Below the pieces are notes generated by a model. That model was not told the origin of the DNA. It made no database searches and was given only the letters and a program-made list of their open reading frames with translations. A stretch of DNA of 18,372 nt, taken from an uncultured Ruminococcus sp. (GTDB lineage Bacteria > Bacillota > Clostridia > Oscillospirales > CAG-272). The position numbers and the translations under genes were made by a program. This document shows, in pieces, positions 7,060-14,095 of the stretch. Position 1 is the first letter of the stretch. The number at the start of each line of letters is the position of its first letter. The DNA is taken from assembly GCA_900551005.1 (NCBI GenBank), contig URUL01000034.1, positions 1 through 18,372 of the forward strand. Reading direction: 5' to 3'.

Positions 7060-8088
7060 ATGACGCTGACGGTAAAAACAGGTACGGCGCAGTATGATAT
7101 AATCTGTGAGAGGGGATCGCTTTCCCGTGTGGGTGAGCTTTTACCCCTTTCGCGCAAGGTGCTTATCGTCACTGACGACGGCGTCCCGGACAGATATGCC
7201 GAGGTCGTGGCTAAGGCATGCAGAGAGCCGATTGTCATGACGGTGAAGAGCGGAGAGGGGAGCAAGAGCATTGCTTCCTTTGAGGCGCTCTGCAAAACGA
7301 TGCTGGAAAACGGCTTTACACGCGGCGATGCCGTTGTCGCAGTCGGAGGCGGGGTATGCGGAGATCTTGCCGGCTTCGCCGCGGCTTCCTATATGCGCGG
7401 TATAGATTTTTATAATATACCTACCACGTTGCTTTCTCAGGTGGATTCCTCCATCGGCGGCAAAACGGCGGTGAATCTTGCAGGTGTCAAGAATGCCGTA
7501 GGTGCTTTTTATCAGCCGAAGCGGGTGATTATCGATTCCGATACGCTTGATACACTGTCAGGACGGCAGTTTGCGGCAGGGCTTGCGGAATCGATAAAGA
7601 TGGCATGTATATTCAATGCCGGGCTTTTTGATTTTATTGCCGCGTGTGCGGAAAACGGTACTGTCTTTGAAAACATAGACAGGATCATAGTAGAGTCTCT
7701 GGAGATCAAAAAAGCTGTCGTCGAGGCGGACGAGAAGGAAAGCTCGCTTCGTCGCACGCTGAATTTCGGGCATACCGTAGTGCATGCCATAGAGAGCAGG
7801 CTTGGCTGGCTCCACGGGGAATGTGTGGCAGCGGGGATGGTTGTCTTTGCCTCACCCGAGGTCAGAGCTCGGCTCGTTCCGTTGCTCACGAAGACCGACT
7901 TGCCCATCCGTGCCGACATTTCCTCGAAGGATGTGGAAGAGCTTGTCTCGCATGACAAAAAAGCACGCGAAAACGGAGTCGTATGCGTCTGCTGTGACAG
8001 GATAGGTACCTATGATATGCGCAGATACACAGCGCGCGAAATAGCGAAAGCGGCGCAAGAGGCGTTCGGTTCGGAGGAGAGAATATGA
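7060..8088 (+). CDS. aroB: 3-Dehydroquinate synthase
   Basis: The 342-residue enzyme makes 3-dehydroquinate from DAHP, the second shikimate-pathway step, using NAD and a divalent metal. NAD-binding GGGVCGDLAGF is at 96-106 and IPTTLLSQVDSSIGGKTAVN follows. The metal ligands E177 (GLAESIK), H238 (NFGHT) and H252 (LHGE) are all present. Length is slightly below the usual ~350-360, with shortened loops but no missing motif. AAGGAG precedes the ATG. Its last four bases overlap the start of aroC (ATGA), which indicates translational coupling. Confidence 0.96.
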   Translation: MTLTVKTGTAQYDIICERGSLSRVGELLPLSRKVLIVTDDGVPDRYAEVVAKACREPIVMTVKSGEGSKSIASFEALCKTMLENGFTRGDAVVAVGGGVCGDLAGFAAASYMRGIDFYNIPTTLLSQVDSSIGGKTAVNLAGVKNAVGAFYQPKRVIIDSDTLDTLSGRQFAAGLAESIKMACIFNAGLFDFIAACAENGTVFENIDRIIVESLEIKKAVVEADEKESSLRRTLNFGHTVVHAIESRLGWLHGECVAAGMVVFASPEVRARLVPLLTKTDLPIRADISSKDVEELVSHDKKARENGVVCVCCDRIGTYDMRRYTAREIAKAAQEAFGSEERI

Positions 8089-9182
8089 TGAAGAATACTT
8101 TCGGTGAGAGCCTTGGCGTAACGATATTCGGTGAAAGCCACGGCGCGGCGATAGGAGCTGTGCTCGATGGGCTTGCCTCCGGGATACCTGTCGATGAGGA
8201 GCTGATAGAGAAGCGGCTTTCTCAGCGCCGCCCGAGAGGGGTCATCTCCACGGCGAGAAGAGAGGCGGATAAATTCCGCATAATAAGCGGAGTTTACCAA
8301 GGCAGAACAACAGGTACGCCGCTCTGCATAGAAATAGAAAACAGTGATACGAGGAGTGCAGATTATACCTCGGGAGCTACGTTGGCAAGACCGGGACATG
8401 CGGAGTACAGTGCGCAGATGCGGGATCGCGGATATCAGGATATACGCGGAGGCGGGCATTTCTCGGGGAGACTGACGGCGGCGGTCGTTGCAGCGGGTGC
8501 CATAGTCGAGCGCGCGCTGGACGATAGGGGAATCGCTGTCGGAACGCATATACTTTCTCTCGGCGGTATCGGCGACGATGCCTTCTCGTCAGAGCCGACC
8601 GAACAGATAGAGGTGCTCAAGGAGTCGGATTTTCCGACACTTTCCCGTGGTGCCGGAAAGCAAATGCAGGAGAAGATTCTCTCGGCGAGAGAAGTGACGG
8701 ACAGCTTCGGCGGAAAGACGCAAACCGCAGTGACGGGGATCCCCGCGGGAGTGGGAGAACCTTTTTTCGATACGGCGGAGGGGATTATTTCCCATGCGAT
8801 ATTTGCCATACCCGCGATAAAGGGAATAGAGTTCGGAGCAGGCTTTGATTTCTGCCGTATGCGCGGAAGCGAGGCAAACGACGCTTTTTATTCCGCTGAA
8901 GGAAAAATATATACAAAGACCAACAATAACGGCGGCATAAACGGCGGGATAACAAACGGCATGCCGATAAGCTTTTCATGCGCCGTAAAACCGACGCCGA
9001 GCATAGCGAGAGCGCAGAATACGGTAAACTATATCACGGGAGAAGAGGCGGTGCTTGCAATACACGGTCGCCATGATCCGTGCATCGTTCATCGGGCATG
9101 TCCCGTGATCAGCGCGATGACGGAGCTTGTGATATACGATATGCTTGCCTGCCGCTACGGCTCGGATTACTTCTCATATTGA
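8085..9182 (+). CDS. aroC: Chorismate synthase
   Basis: The 365-residue enzyme converts EPSP to chorismate with reduced FMN. Family signatures are in order: GESHG (16-20, H19), RRPRG (48-52), RPGHAEY (102-108), RGGGHFSGR (121-129), the NNNGGINGGITNG stretch, and HDPCIVHRACPV near the C-terminus. Length is normal. The start overlaps the aroB stop; GGAGGAG lies just inside the aroB end. Two adjacent ATG codons exist (8085 and 8088), and either could be used. aroA begins nine bases after its stop. Confidence 0.96.
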   Translation: MMKNTFGESLGVTIFGESHGAAIGAVLDGLASGIPVDEELIEKRLSQRRPRGVISTARREADKFRIISGVYQGRTTGTPLCIEIENSDTRSADYTSGATLARPGHAEYSAQMRDRGYQDIRGGGHFSGRLTAAVVAAGAIVERALDDRGIAVGTHILSLGGIGDDAFSSEPTEQIEVLKESDFPTLSRGAGKQMQEKILSAREVTDSFGGKTQTAVTGIPAGVGEPFFDTAEGIISHAIFAIPAIKGIEFGAGFDFCRMRGSEANDAFYSAEGKIYTKTNNNGGINGGITNGMPISFSCAVKPTPSIARAQNTVNYITGEEAVLAIHGRHDPCIVHRACPVISAMTELVIYDMLACRYGSDYFSY

Positions 9183-9191
9183 GGTGAAGAT

Positions 9192-10403
9192 ATGACAGTC
9201 AGCATAAAAAAGGGGACGGCGCACGGAACCGTTGCGGCACCGCCGTCAAAAAGCATGGCGCACAGGCTTTTGATATGCGCAGGGCTGTGCCGCGGCAAAA
9301 GCATCATACACGGCGTGGAAAAATCGCAGGATGTGCTTGCCACGCTGGATTGCCTTGATGCGATAGGCGCGGAATATGAAACGGAGGGCAATACGGTCAC
9401 CGTATACGGAACGGATTTTTCCGACAGGGGCGAGAGGATATTGAACTGCCGCGAGAGCGGAAGCACACTGCGCTTTTTTATTCCGATATGTATGCTTTTT
9501 CAAGGGAGATCGAAATTGTGCGGTACGCAAACCCTACTTTCCCGTCCGCTCGATGTATATAAGACTATCTGCCGTGCGGCAAAGCTTCCCTATAAGCAGG
9601 GTACGGATTTTGTCGAGGTGGGAGGCAGGCTGCAGGCAGGAAATTTCAAGATACCGGGCAATATCAGCAGTCAGTTTATCAGCGGTCTGCTCTTTGCGCT
9701 TCCGCTTCTTTCGGGAGACAGCCTGATCACCATAGCACCGCCGATAGAAAGCCGCTCTTATATAGAGCTGACGCTCGGCGCATTGAGAAAGTTCGGTATC
9801 ACCGCCTATTGGAAAAATGAAAGAACGCTTTTTATCGCGGGAGGACAGGAATATAAATGCGCCGAGGTAGAGGTGGAGGCGGATTATTCAAATGCGGCAT
9901 TCTTTTCCGTTCTGAATCATCTCGGCTCGAAAGTCACCGTGACGGGGCTCGATCCCGAGAGCAGTCAGGGAGACAAGGCATATGAAGAGTTTTTCGGTAT
10001 GCTGGAACGTGGCACGCCCTCTATCAATATTTCCGATTGCCCGGATCTCGGTCCTGTGCTTTTCACGCTCGCTGCGGCAAAGCACGGAGGTATATTTACC
10101 GGGACACACAGACTTAAGATAAAGGAAAGCGACCGCGGCGCGGCAATGGCGGAAGAACTTGCAAAATTCGGAGTTTCCGTCACGGTGAACGATGATGATA
10201 TCGTTGTATATCCTGCGAAATTCCATGCGCCGGATGATATTCTCGAATCGCATAACGACCACAGGATAGTCATGGCTCTCTGCGCACTGCTTACGGTTTT
10301 CGGCGGAAGAATAGCCGGGGCTCAGGCGGTGAGCAAAAGCTTCCCCGACTATTTTGAAAAGCTTGGAGCACTTGGCATAGAGGTGGAAAAAGATGATACT
10401 TGA
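9192..10403 (+). CDS. aroA: 5-Enolpyruvylshikimate-3-phosphate synthase
   Basis: The 403-residue enzyme joins shikimate 3-phosphate and PEP to give EPSP. Visible motifs are PPSKSMAHR (17-25), the PEP-site loop ESGSTLRF (88-95), PGNISSQFISGLL, the DCPD segment with catalytic D285, KESDR (E312) and HNDHRIVMAL (R358). It is a little shorter than the ~425 residues of the E. coli enzyme. In the PEP loop the residues equal to E. coli T97 and P101 are S91 and F95. GAGGTG precedes the ATG. Its end overlaps tyrA by 11 bases. Confidence 0.95.
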   Translation: MTVSIKKGTAHGTVAAPPSKSMAHRLLICAGLCRGKSIIHGVEKSQDVLATLDCLDAIGAEYETEGNTVTVYGTDFSDRGERILNCRESGSTLRFFIPICMLFQGRSKLCGTQTLLSRPLDVYKTICRAAKLPYKQGTDFVEVGGRLQAGNFKIPGNISSQFISGLLFALPLLSGDSLITIAPPIESRSYIELTLGALRKFGITAYWKNERTLFIAGGQEYKCAEVEVEADYSNAAFFSVLNHLGSKVTVTGLDPESSQGDKAYEEFFGMLERGTPSINISDCPDLGPVLFTLAAAKHGGIFTGTHRLKIKESDRGAAMAEELAKFGVSVTVNDDDIVVYPAKFHAPDDILESHNDHRIVMALCALLTVFGGRIAGAQAVSKSFPDYFEKLGALGIEVEKDDT

Positions 10404-11250
10404 TAAAAGCAAGAAAATACTGATAATAGGTCTCGGTCTGATGGGCGGAAGCTATGCAAAAGCGCTCTCCAAAAAGGGATATCATATAGAAGCTCTCACG
10501 CTGGATCAGAAGGATATAGATTATGCGCTGATGTGCGGAATGATCGAACGCGGCTATACAGAGCCGAATGAAGAGAGCATTTCGGGAGCGGATATCGTCA
10601 TTTTTGCCCTCTATCCGCGGACTTTTCTCGATTGGGTGAAAAATTACGGACATCTCATAAAGCCCGGCGCTGTCGTAACAGACTTGACCGGTGTGAAGAG
10701 CGGGATCATACGTCCTGTACAGGAGATGCTCCCTCAGGCGGAATTTATCTCCGCACATCCCATGGCGGGCAGAGAGCTGTACGGCGTTGAGCACAGCGAC
10801 GATACGGTTTTTGCCGGAGCCAACTACATCGTTGTTCCCACGGAAAAAAATACCCGTGAGGCGATAGATTTTTGCAAAACTCTCGGAAAGGAGCTCGGAT
10901 TCTCACGAATAACGGAGCTTGACGAAAAAGAACATGACGAAATGATCGCCTTTCTATCGCAGCTGACGCACTGTATTGCCGTTTCGCTGATGACATGCCG
11001 TGATAAATGCGAGCATTTTGTCGATTATACGGGCGACTCCTTCCGTGACCTTACGCGAATAGCGAAGATCAATGACAACATGTGGAGCGAGCTTTTCCTG
11101 ATGAATAAAGAGGCACTTTTAGAGCAGATGCGGCTTTTCGAGACGGAATTCGGCAAGATGCGGGAGATGATCGAAGCGGATGATAGAGAGAGTCTGCGCG
11201 ATATGATGCGCCGCTCGACAGAACGAAGAAAGCTTTTTGATAAGAAATAA
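10393..11250 (+). CDS. tyrA: Prephenate dehydrogenase
   Basis: The 285-residue NAD(P)-dependent enzyme oxidises and decarboxylates prephenate to 4-hydroxyphenylpyruvate for tyrosine synthesis. The Rossmann motif is GLGLMGGS (13-20). The catalytic His is H122 in AHPMAG, and H193 lies in LTHCIA of the helical dimer domain. No C-terminal ACT domain is present, so this is the short, single-function TyrA. The start lies inside the aroA end with AGGTGG upstream, implying coupled translation. An arogenate substrate cannot be excluded from sequence alone. Confidence 0.93.
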   Translation: MILDKSKKILIIGLGLMGGSYAKALSKKGYHIEALTLDQKDIDYALMCGMIERGYTEPNEESISGADIVIFALYPRTFLDWVKNYGHLIKPGAVVTDLTGVKSGIIRPVQEMLPQAEFISAHPMAGRELYGVEHSDDTVFAGANYIVVPTEKNTREAIDFCKTLGKELGFSRITELDEKEHDEMIAFLSQLTHCIAVSLMTCRDKCEHFVDYTGDSFRDLTRIAKINDNMWSELFLMNKEALLEQMRLFETEFGKMREMIEADDRESLRDMMRRSTERRKLFDKK

Positions 11251-11282
11251 ATTTAAAAATCCGATAAAAGAGGTACACGAAT

Positions 11283-12314
11283 ATGAACATGGAATTTTTG
11301 AGAAAACTGCCGATACCGAAGGAGATCAAGGAGCAATTTCCCGTCTCTCCCGAGCTTGCGGAGAAGAAGAAAGAAAACGATAAGGCAATCAAAGCCGTAT
11401 TTTCGGGAGAGAGTGACAAATTCATCCTGATAATAGGACCATGCTCGGCAGACAGAGAGGATGCCGTACTTGATTACATCAGCCGTCTGCGCACCGTTCA
11501 GGATAAGGTCGCCGATAAGATCGTCATTATTCCGAGAATTTATACGGGCAAGCCGAGGACGACGGGCGACGGCTACAAGGGGCTGCTTCATCAGCCCGAT
11601 TCCAATGCAACACCTGATCTGCTCAAGGGCGTTATCGCCATGAGAGAGATCCATATGAGAACACTTTCCGAGACGGGCTTCTCCTGTGCGGATGAGATGC
11701 TGTATCCTGAAAATCACCGCTATCTCTCCGACTTGCTTTCCTATGTTGCCGTAGGCGCGCGCTCCGTAGAGGATCAGCATCATCGCCTTACTGCGAGCGG
11801 AATAGAGGTTCCCGTCGGCATGAAGAATCCGACGAGCGGCGATCTTTCCGTTATGATGAACTCGATAACCGCGGCTCAGCATTCTCATTCCTTTATCTAT
11901 CGCGGATGGGAGGTCGTCAGCAAGGGAAATCCTTATGCCCATGCCATTCTCCGCGGTTACGTGAACAAGCACGGCCAGTCCATGCCGAACTATCATTATG
12001 AGGATCTTATCTTCCTTTCGGAAATGTATGCGGCAAAAAATCTCGCAAATCCTGCCGTTATCGTTGATACAAACCATGCAAATTCAGGTAAGAAATACGA
12101 TGAGCAGATACGCATTTCCAAGGAAGTGCTGAACAGCTGCAATTATAATCCGAGCATACGCAAGCTGGTAAAAGGGCTCATGATAGAGAGCTATATCGAG
12201 GACGGCGCGCAGAAGATAGGTGAAAATATCTACGGCAAGTCGATAACAGACCCCTGCATAGGCTGGAATAAGACGGAACGTCTGATCTATGATATTGCCG
12301 ACATGCTGAAATAA
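11283..12314 (+). CDS. aroF: 3-Deoxy-7-phosphoheptulonate (DAHP) synthase, type I alpha
   Basis: The 343-residue enzyme condenses PEP and erythrose 4-phosphate, the entry step of the shikimate pathway. It matches the AroF/AroG/AroH class: GPCSAD with metal ligand C54, the KPRTT substrate motif (90-94) and GARSVEDQHHR (159-169). The other metal ligands are H265 (NHANSGK), E302 (IESYIEDG) and D323 (SITDPCIGW). AGAGGT lies upstream of the ATG, which is 32 bases after tyrA. It is the last operon gene, before the terminator. The gene symbol is by class; which aromatic amino acid inhibits it cannot be read from the sequence. Confidence 0.93.
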   Translation: MNMEFLRKLPIPKEIKEQFPVSPELAEKKKENDKAIKAVFSGESDKFILIIGPCSADREDAVLDYISRLRTVQDKVADKIVIIPRIYTGKPRTTGDGYKGLLHQPDSNATPDLLKGVIAMREIHMRTLSETGFSCADEMLYPENHRYLSDLLSYVAVGARSVEDQHHRLTASGIEVPVGMKNPTSGDLSVMMNSITAAQHSHSFIYRGWEVVSKGNPYAHAILRGYVNKHGQSMPNYHYEDLIFLSEMYAAKNLANPAVIVDTNHANSGKKYDEQIRISKEVLNSCNYNPSIRKLVKGLMIESYIEDGAQKIGENIYGKSITDPCIGWNKTERLIYDIADMLK

Positions 12315-12318
12315 TAAG

Positions 12319-12347
12319 AAAACGGTGCGTTTTTTGTGCACTGTTTT
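12319..12347 (+). terminator. Terminator of the aromatic amino acid operon
   Basis: The 10-bp stem AAAACGGTGC (12319-12328) pairs with GCACTGTTTT (12338-12347) with one G-U pair. The right arm itself ends in TTTT. It is moderately strong, so some read-through to the lipoprotein gene is possible. Confidence 0.72.
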
Positions 12348-12450
12348 ATGTATCCGTAAAAAAATCATATATTTTTTCTGCGGGGGCGATGCTTTTTTCT
12401 ATATACCTTACGAAAGCACAAAACGCTTTGCAAAAAGGAGATGAATTTTT

Positions 12451-13149
12451 ATGAAAAAATTTTTGGCACTTGTACTTGCCTTAACTTTTGCGATATGTCT
12501 TTTTGCCTGCGGAAAGCAGAAGGAAGAGCCGCCTGTACAGACGGGCGGAAGCACATCGGCTGTCACTACGCCTGACCGTTCTACCCCTGCCGCCACGACG
12601 GAATCTGCAGAAACCGTAACGACAGAGGAGGAAGTCACGACAGAGACGACCGCCACAACGACAAGCGAATGGCGCTATCAAGAAGTCCCGTATGCAGAGG
12701 TCTCTTATTCCAAGCTTTATCTGAATGGAAAAGAAATATATTACTACAATATTCTTTGCTACAGCACGATGTCCACTATCAGTCCCACGAGATCCATAGT
12801 CAGAGACGGCGAGGCGATGTTCATATCCAAGCCCATGCTCAATCATGATGAGGATATCCCGACATATGAATACAAAAAAGGTGACACAATCGAGATAGAA
12901 AACTGCGGCAACAGCCGGATGAAATTCTATGCGGTGTACAGTCTCGACGGAGAAAAAATCGCTTTCGACGGGCAGACCGAGCGCTACCCCATAGAAAAGG
13001 TCGATGAGCTTCCCACGGGAACATATTATCTGCGCTTTAACTTAACGGAAGAGAGCAATGAGTATCTTTTCGCAGGCTCGCCGTATGATGAAGGCATGTA
13101 TTATGTTTATACGGAATATTTCTCCTATATAAAAATAGTTATAGAATAA
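12451..13149 (+). CDS. Putative lipoprotein, unknown function
   Basis: The 232-residue protein has a lipoprotein signal: basic MKK, a hydrophobic stretch, then LFAC with lipidation Cys at C20. Residues 21-73 are a low-complexity, Thr/Glu/Ser/Ala-rich linker of the kind that lifts a domain off the membrane. Residues 74-232 look like a beta-rich globular domain with many Tyr residues; no family is recognised. It should be anchored on the outer face of the cell membrane. GGAG lies ten bases before the ATG. It stands alone, between the operon terminator and its own terminator; no clear promoter was found in the 103-base upstream gap. Confidence 0.82.
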   Translation: MKKFLALVLALTFAICLFACGKQKEEPPVQTGGSTSAVTTPDRSTPAATTESAETVTTEEEVTTETTATTTSEWRYQEVPYAEVSYSKLYLNGKEIYYYNILCYSTMSTISPTRSIVRDGEAMFISKPMLNHDEDIPTYEYKKGDTIEIENCGNSRMKFYAVYSLDGEKIAFDGQTERYPIEKVDELPTGTYYLRFNLTEESNEYLFAGSPYDEGMYYVYTEYFSYIKIVIE

Positions 13150-13169
13150 GAAAAAAAGGGCAAAAAATA

Positions 13170-13206
13170 AAACATCCGAACTTCAAAAAGAAGTTTGGAT
13201 GTTTTT
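13170..13206 (+). terminator. Terminator after lipoprotein gene
   Basis: A 15-bp stem (13170-13184 with 13190-13204, one G-U pair) with loop AAAAA is followed by a short T run. It is a strong intrinsic terminator. Confidence 0.88.
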
Positions 13207-13344
13207 GTCTTGCGGATGCATAGGAATCAGTGGCAGTCCAGCACGTTCACTTCTTTTCACACCCTTTTTCACATTTAGCGATTACTTGCCCAAAATTCCG
13301 AATGCGCGGACGAGGGAAGAGTGAATGGTGAAGAGGCAAGAAGG

Positions 13345-13374
13345 AAAAACCCCGAACGCTCTCGCATTCGGGAT
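13345..13374 (-). terminator. Terminator after tRNA-Ala
   Basis: On the minus strand, immediately after the tRNA-Ala CCA, a CCCGAA/TTCGGG stem extended by CG/CG with a 2-base bulge (loop AGAG) is followed by GGTTTTT. It ends the minus-strand tRNA transcript. Confidence 0.72.
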
Positions 13375-13376
13375 TT

Positions 13377-13452
13377 TGGTGGAGCATAGGGGACTTGAAC
13401 CCCTGACCCCAACACTGCCAGTGTTGTGCGCTCCCAACTGCGCTAATGCCCC
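13377..13452 (-). tRNA. tRNA-Ala (anticodon GGC)
   Basis: A full cloverleaf is visible. The acceptor GGGGCAT pairs with ATGCTCC and contains the G3-U70 pair that marks alanine tRNAs. The D stem is GCGC/GCGC, and the anticodon stem CAACA/TGTTG encloses CTGGCAG with anticodon GGC. The T stem is AGGGG/CCCCT with loop TTCAAGT, and the discriminator is A73. CCA is encoded (13377-13379). It is the last of three tRNAs on this strand. Confidence 0.95.
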
Positions 13453-13635
13453 TTTTAGGGTGAAACCGCGCCATCGTGATATAAAATTCGAAAACGCACG
13501 GCACACAATCGATACTCGGGTGCAGGCACTGCCTTCCGGTAAAGGCGAAACTGTTAAAGCCGAACACTTCATCGAGGGATAAGGAGATAACTTTGTACCG
13601 GCTTTCTTGATATTCGACTGCCTGGCCTTTCGGGC
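13453..13635 (-). other. Spacer between tRNA-Val and tRNA-Ala
   Basis: The spacer is 183 bases and no gene is supported. It contains small inverted repeats, including GCCTT/AAGGC (13531-13546) and AAAGCCG/CGGCTTT (13556-13562 with 13599-13605). No clear intrinsic terminator after tRNA-Val and no clear promoter before tRNA-Ala is seen. The two tRNAs are probably co-transcribed and the spacer is removed during processing. Confidence 0.4.
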
Positions 13636-13712
13636 TGGTGGAGACAAGTGGGCTCGAACCACCGACCTCATGCATGTCAAGCATGCGCTCTGACCAACTG
13701 AGCTATGTCTCC
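13636..13712 (-). tRNA. tRNA-Val (anticodon GAC)
   Basis: The cloverleaf has acceptor GGAGACA/TGTCTCC and D stem GCTC/GAGC. The anticodon stem CATGC/GCATG encloses TTGACAT with anticodon GAC, and the T arm is GGTGG-TTCGAGC-CCACT. The discriminator is A73 and CCA is encoded at 13636-13638. The GAC anticodon reads the valine codons GUC and GUU. Confidence 0.95.
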
Positions 13713-13744
13713 GTAAAAACCTATGAAACTGCAAAAAGGAACAA

Positions 13745-13772
13745 AAATCCTGCCGTAATCGACAGGATTTCA
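13745..13772 (-). terminator. Terminator between tRNA-Arg and tRNA-Val
   Basis: On the minus strand the 8-bp stem AAATCCTG/CAGGATTT (arms 13763-13770 and 13745-13752) is followed by TTTTTGTT. It lies directly downstream of tRNA-Arg, so the Arg transcript may end here or be only partly continued into tRNA-Val. Confidence 0.72.
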
Positions 13773-13775
13773 TTC

Positions 13776-13852
13776 TGGCACGCCGTAAGGGATTCGAACC
13801 CCCGACCTTTTGGTTCGTAGCCAAACACTCTATCCAGCTGAGCTAACGGCGC
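13776..13852 (-). tRNA. tRNA-Arg (anticodon ACG)
   Basis: The acceptor GCGCCGT pairs with ACGGCGT, and its first pair is G1-U72 rather than G-C. The D stem is GCTC/GAGT-type. The anticodon stem TTTGG/CCAAA encloses CTACGAA with anticodon ACG, normally edited to ICG. The T arm is GGGGG-TTCGAAT-CCCTT with two G-U pairs. The discriminator is G73 and CCA is encoded at 13776-13778. It is the first tRNA after the strong promoter at 13879-13907. Confidence 0.93.
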
Positions 13853-13878
13853 ATAGTATCCTCATCGGGTACTTATTC

Positions 13879-13907
13879 AATATATCACAAAAAGCAGAGT
13901 TTGTCAA
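13879..13907 (-). promoter_or_regulatory. Promoter of the minus-strand tRNA genes
   Basis: Read on the minus strand, a perfect TTGACA (complement of 13902-13907), a 17-base spacer and TATATT (complement of 13879-13884) form a near-consensus sigma-A promoter. The start would be about 20 bases before tRNA-Arg, as expected for a stable RNA gene. Confidence 0.9.
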
Positions 13908-13991
13908 CAGAAAAATAAAAATAATTTGGGATATTTTTCATATCGGGACTTGTTTTGCAAAAGTGCAAAATTTTTTCGAAATATAGGTGGA

Positions 13992-14027
13992 TTGCCTATT
14001 GTAAAATAGGCAAAATCATGGTAAAAT
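13992..14027 (+). promoter_or_regulatory. Promoter with perfect palindromic operator for the MBL-SGNH-RCC1-PfkB cluster
   Basis: TAAAAT (14022-14027) is a good -10, and TTGTAA (13999-14004), 17 bases upstream, is a fair -35. A perfect 9-bp inverted repeat, TTGCCTATT (13992-14000) and AATAGGCAA (14005-14013) with spacer GTAA, is centred on that -35. This is the usual place for a repressor operator. As RNA it would not be transcribed, so a DNA-binding role is more likely than a hairpin. Confidence 0.65.
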
Positions 14028-14095
14028 ATAAATAAAATCTCTCGTACGCTAAGCCTTTGGGCTTGCAAGATTTCACGGCGAAAAGCGGAGGGCAC

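Noticed and set aside
7512..7958. 148-residue antisense frame in aroB
   Set aside because: Low-complexity Ser-rich shadow of the aroB coding strand, with no homology pattern.
11253..12077. 274-residue open frame antisense to the DAHP synthase gene
   Set aside because: It lies opposite a clear full-length aroF with all active-site motifs, has no sensible domain and is rich in residues expected from reverse reading.
13247..13824. Long minus- and plus-strand open frames across the tRNA region (including a frame beginning METSGLEPPTS)
   Set aside because: They read through tRNA genes. Phrases such as GLEPPTS and RDSNPRP are well-known false proteins from tRNA antisense strands.
13953..13970. 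TTTTGC/GCAAAA inverted repeat upstream of the tRNA promoter
   Set aside because: Six-base arms in very AT-rich sequence can arise by chance and do not sit at a promoter element.
14057..14095. Upstream TTG start for the MBL-fold gene
   Set aside because: There is no ribosome binding site, and the ATG at 14096 has GGAGGG directly upstream and gives a typical basic anchor N-terminus.
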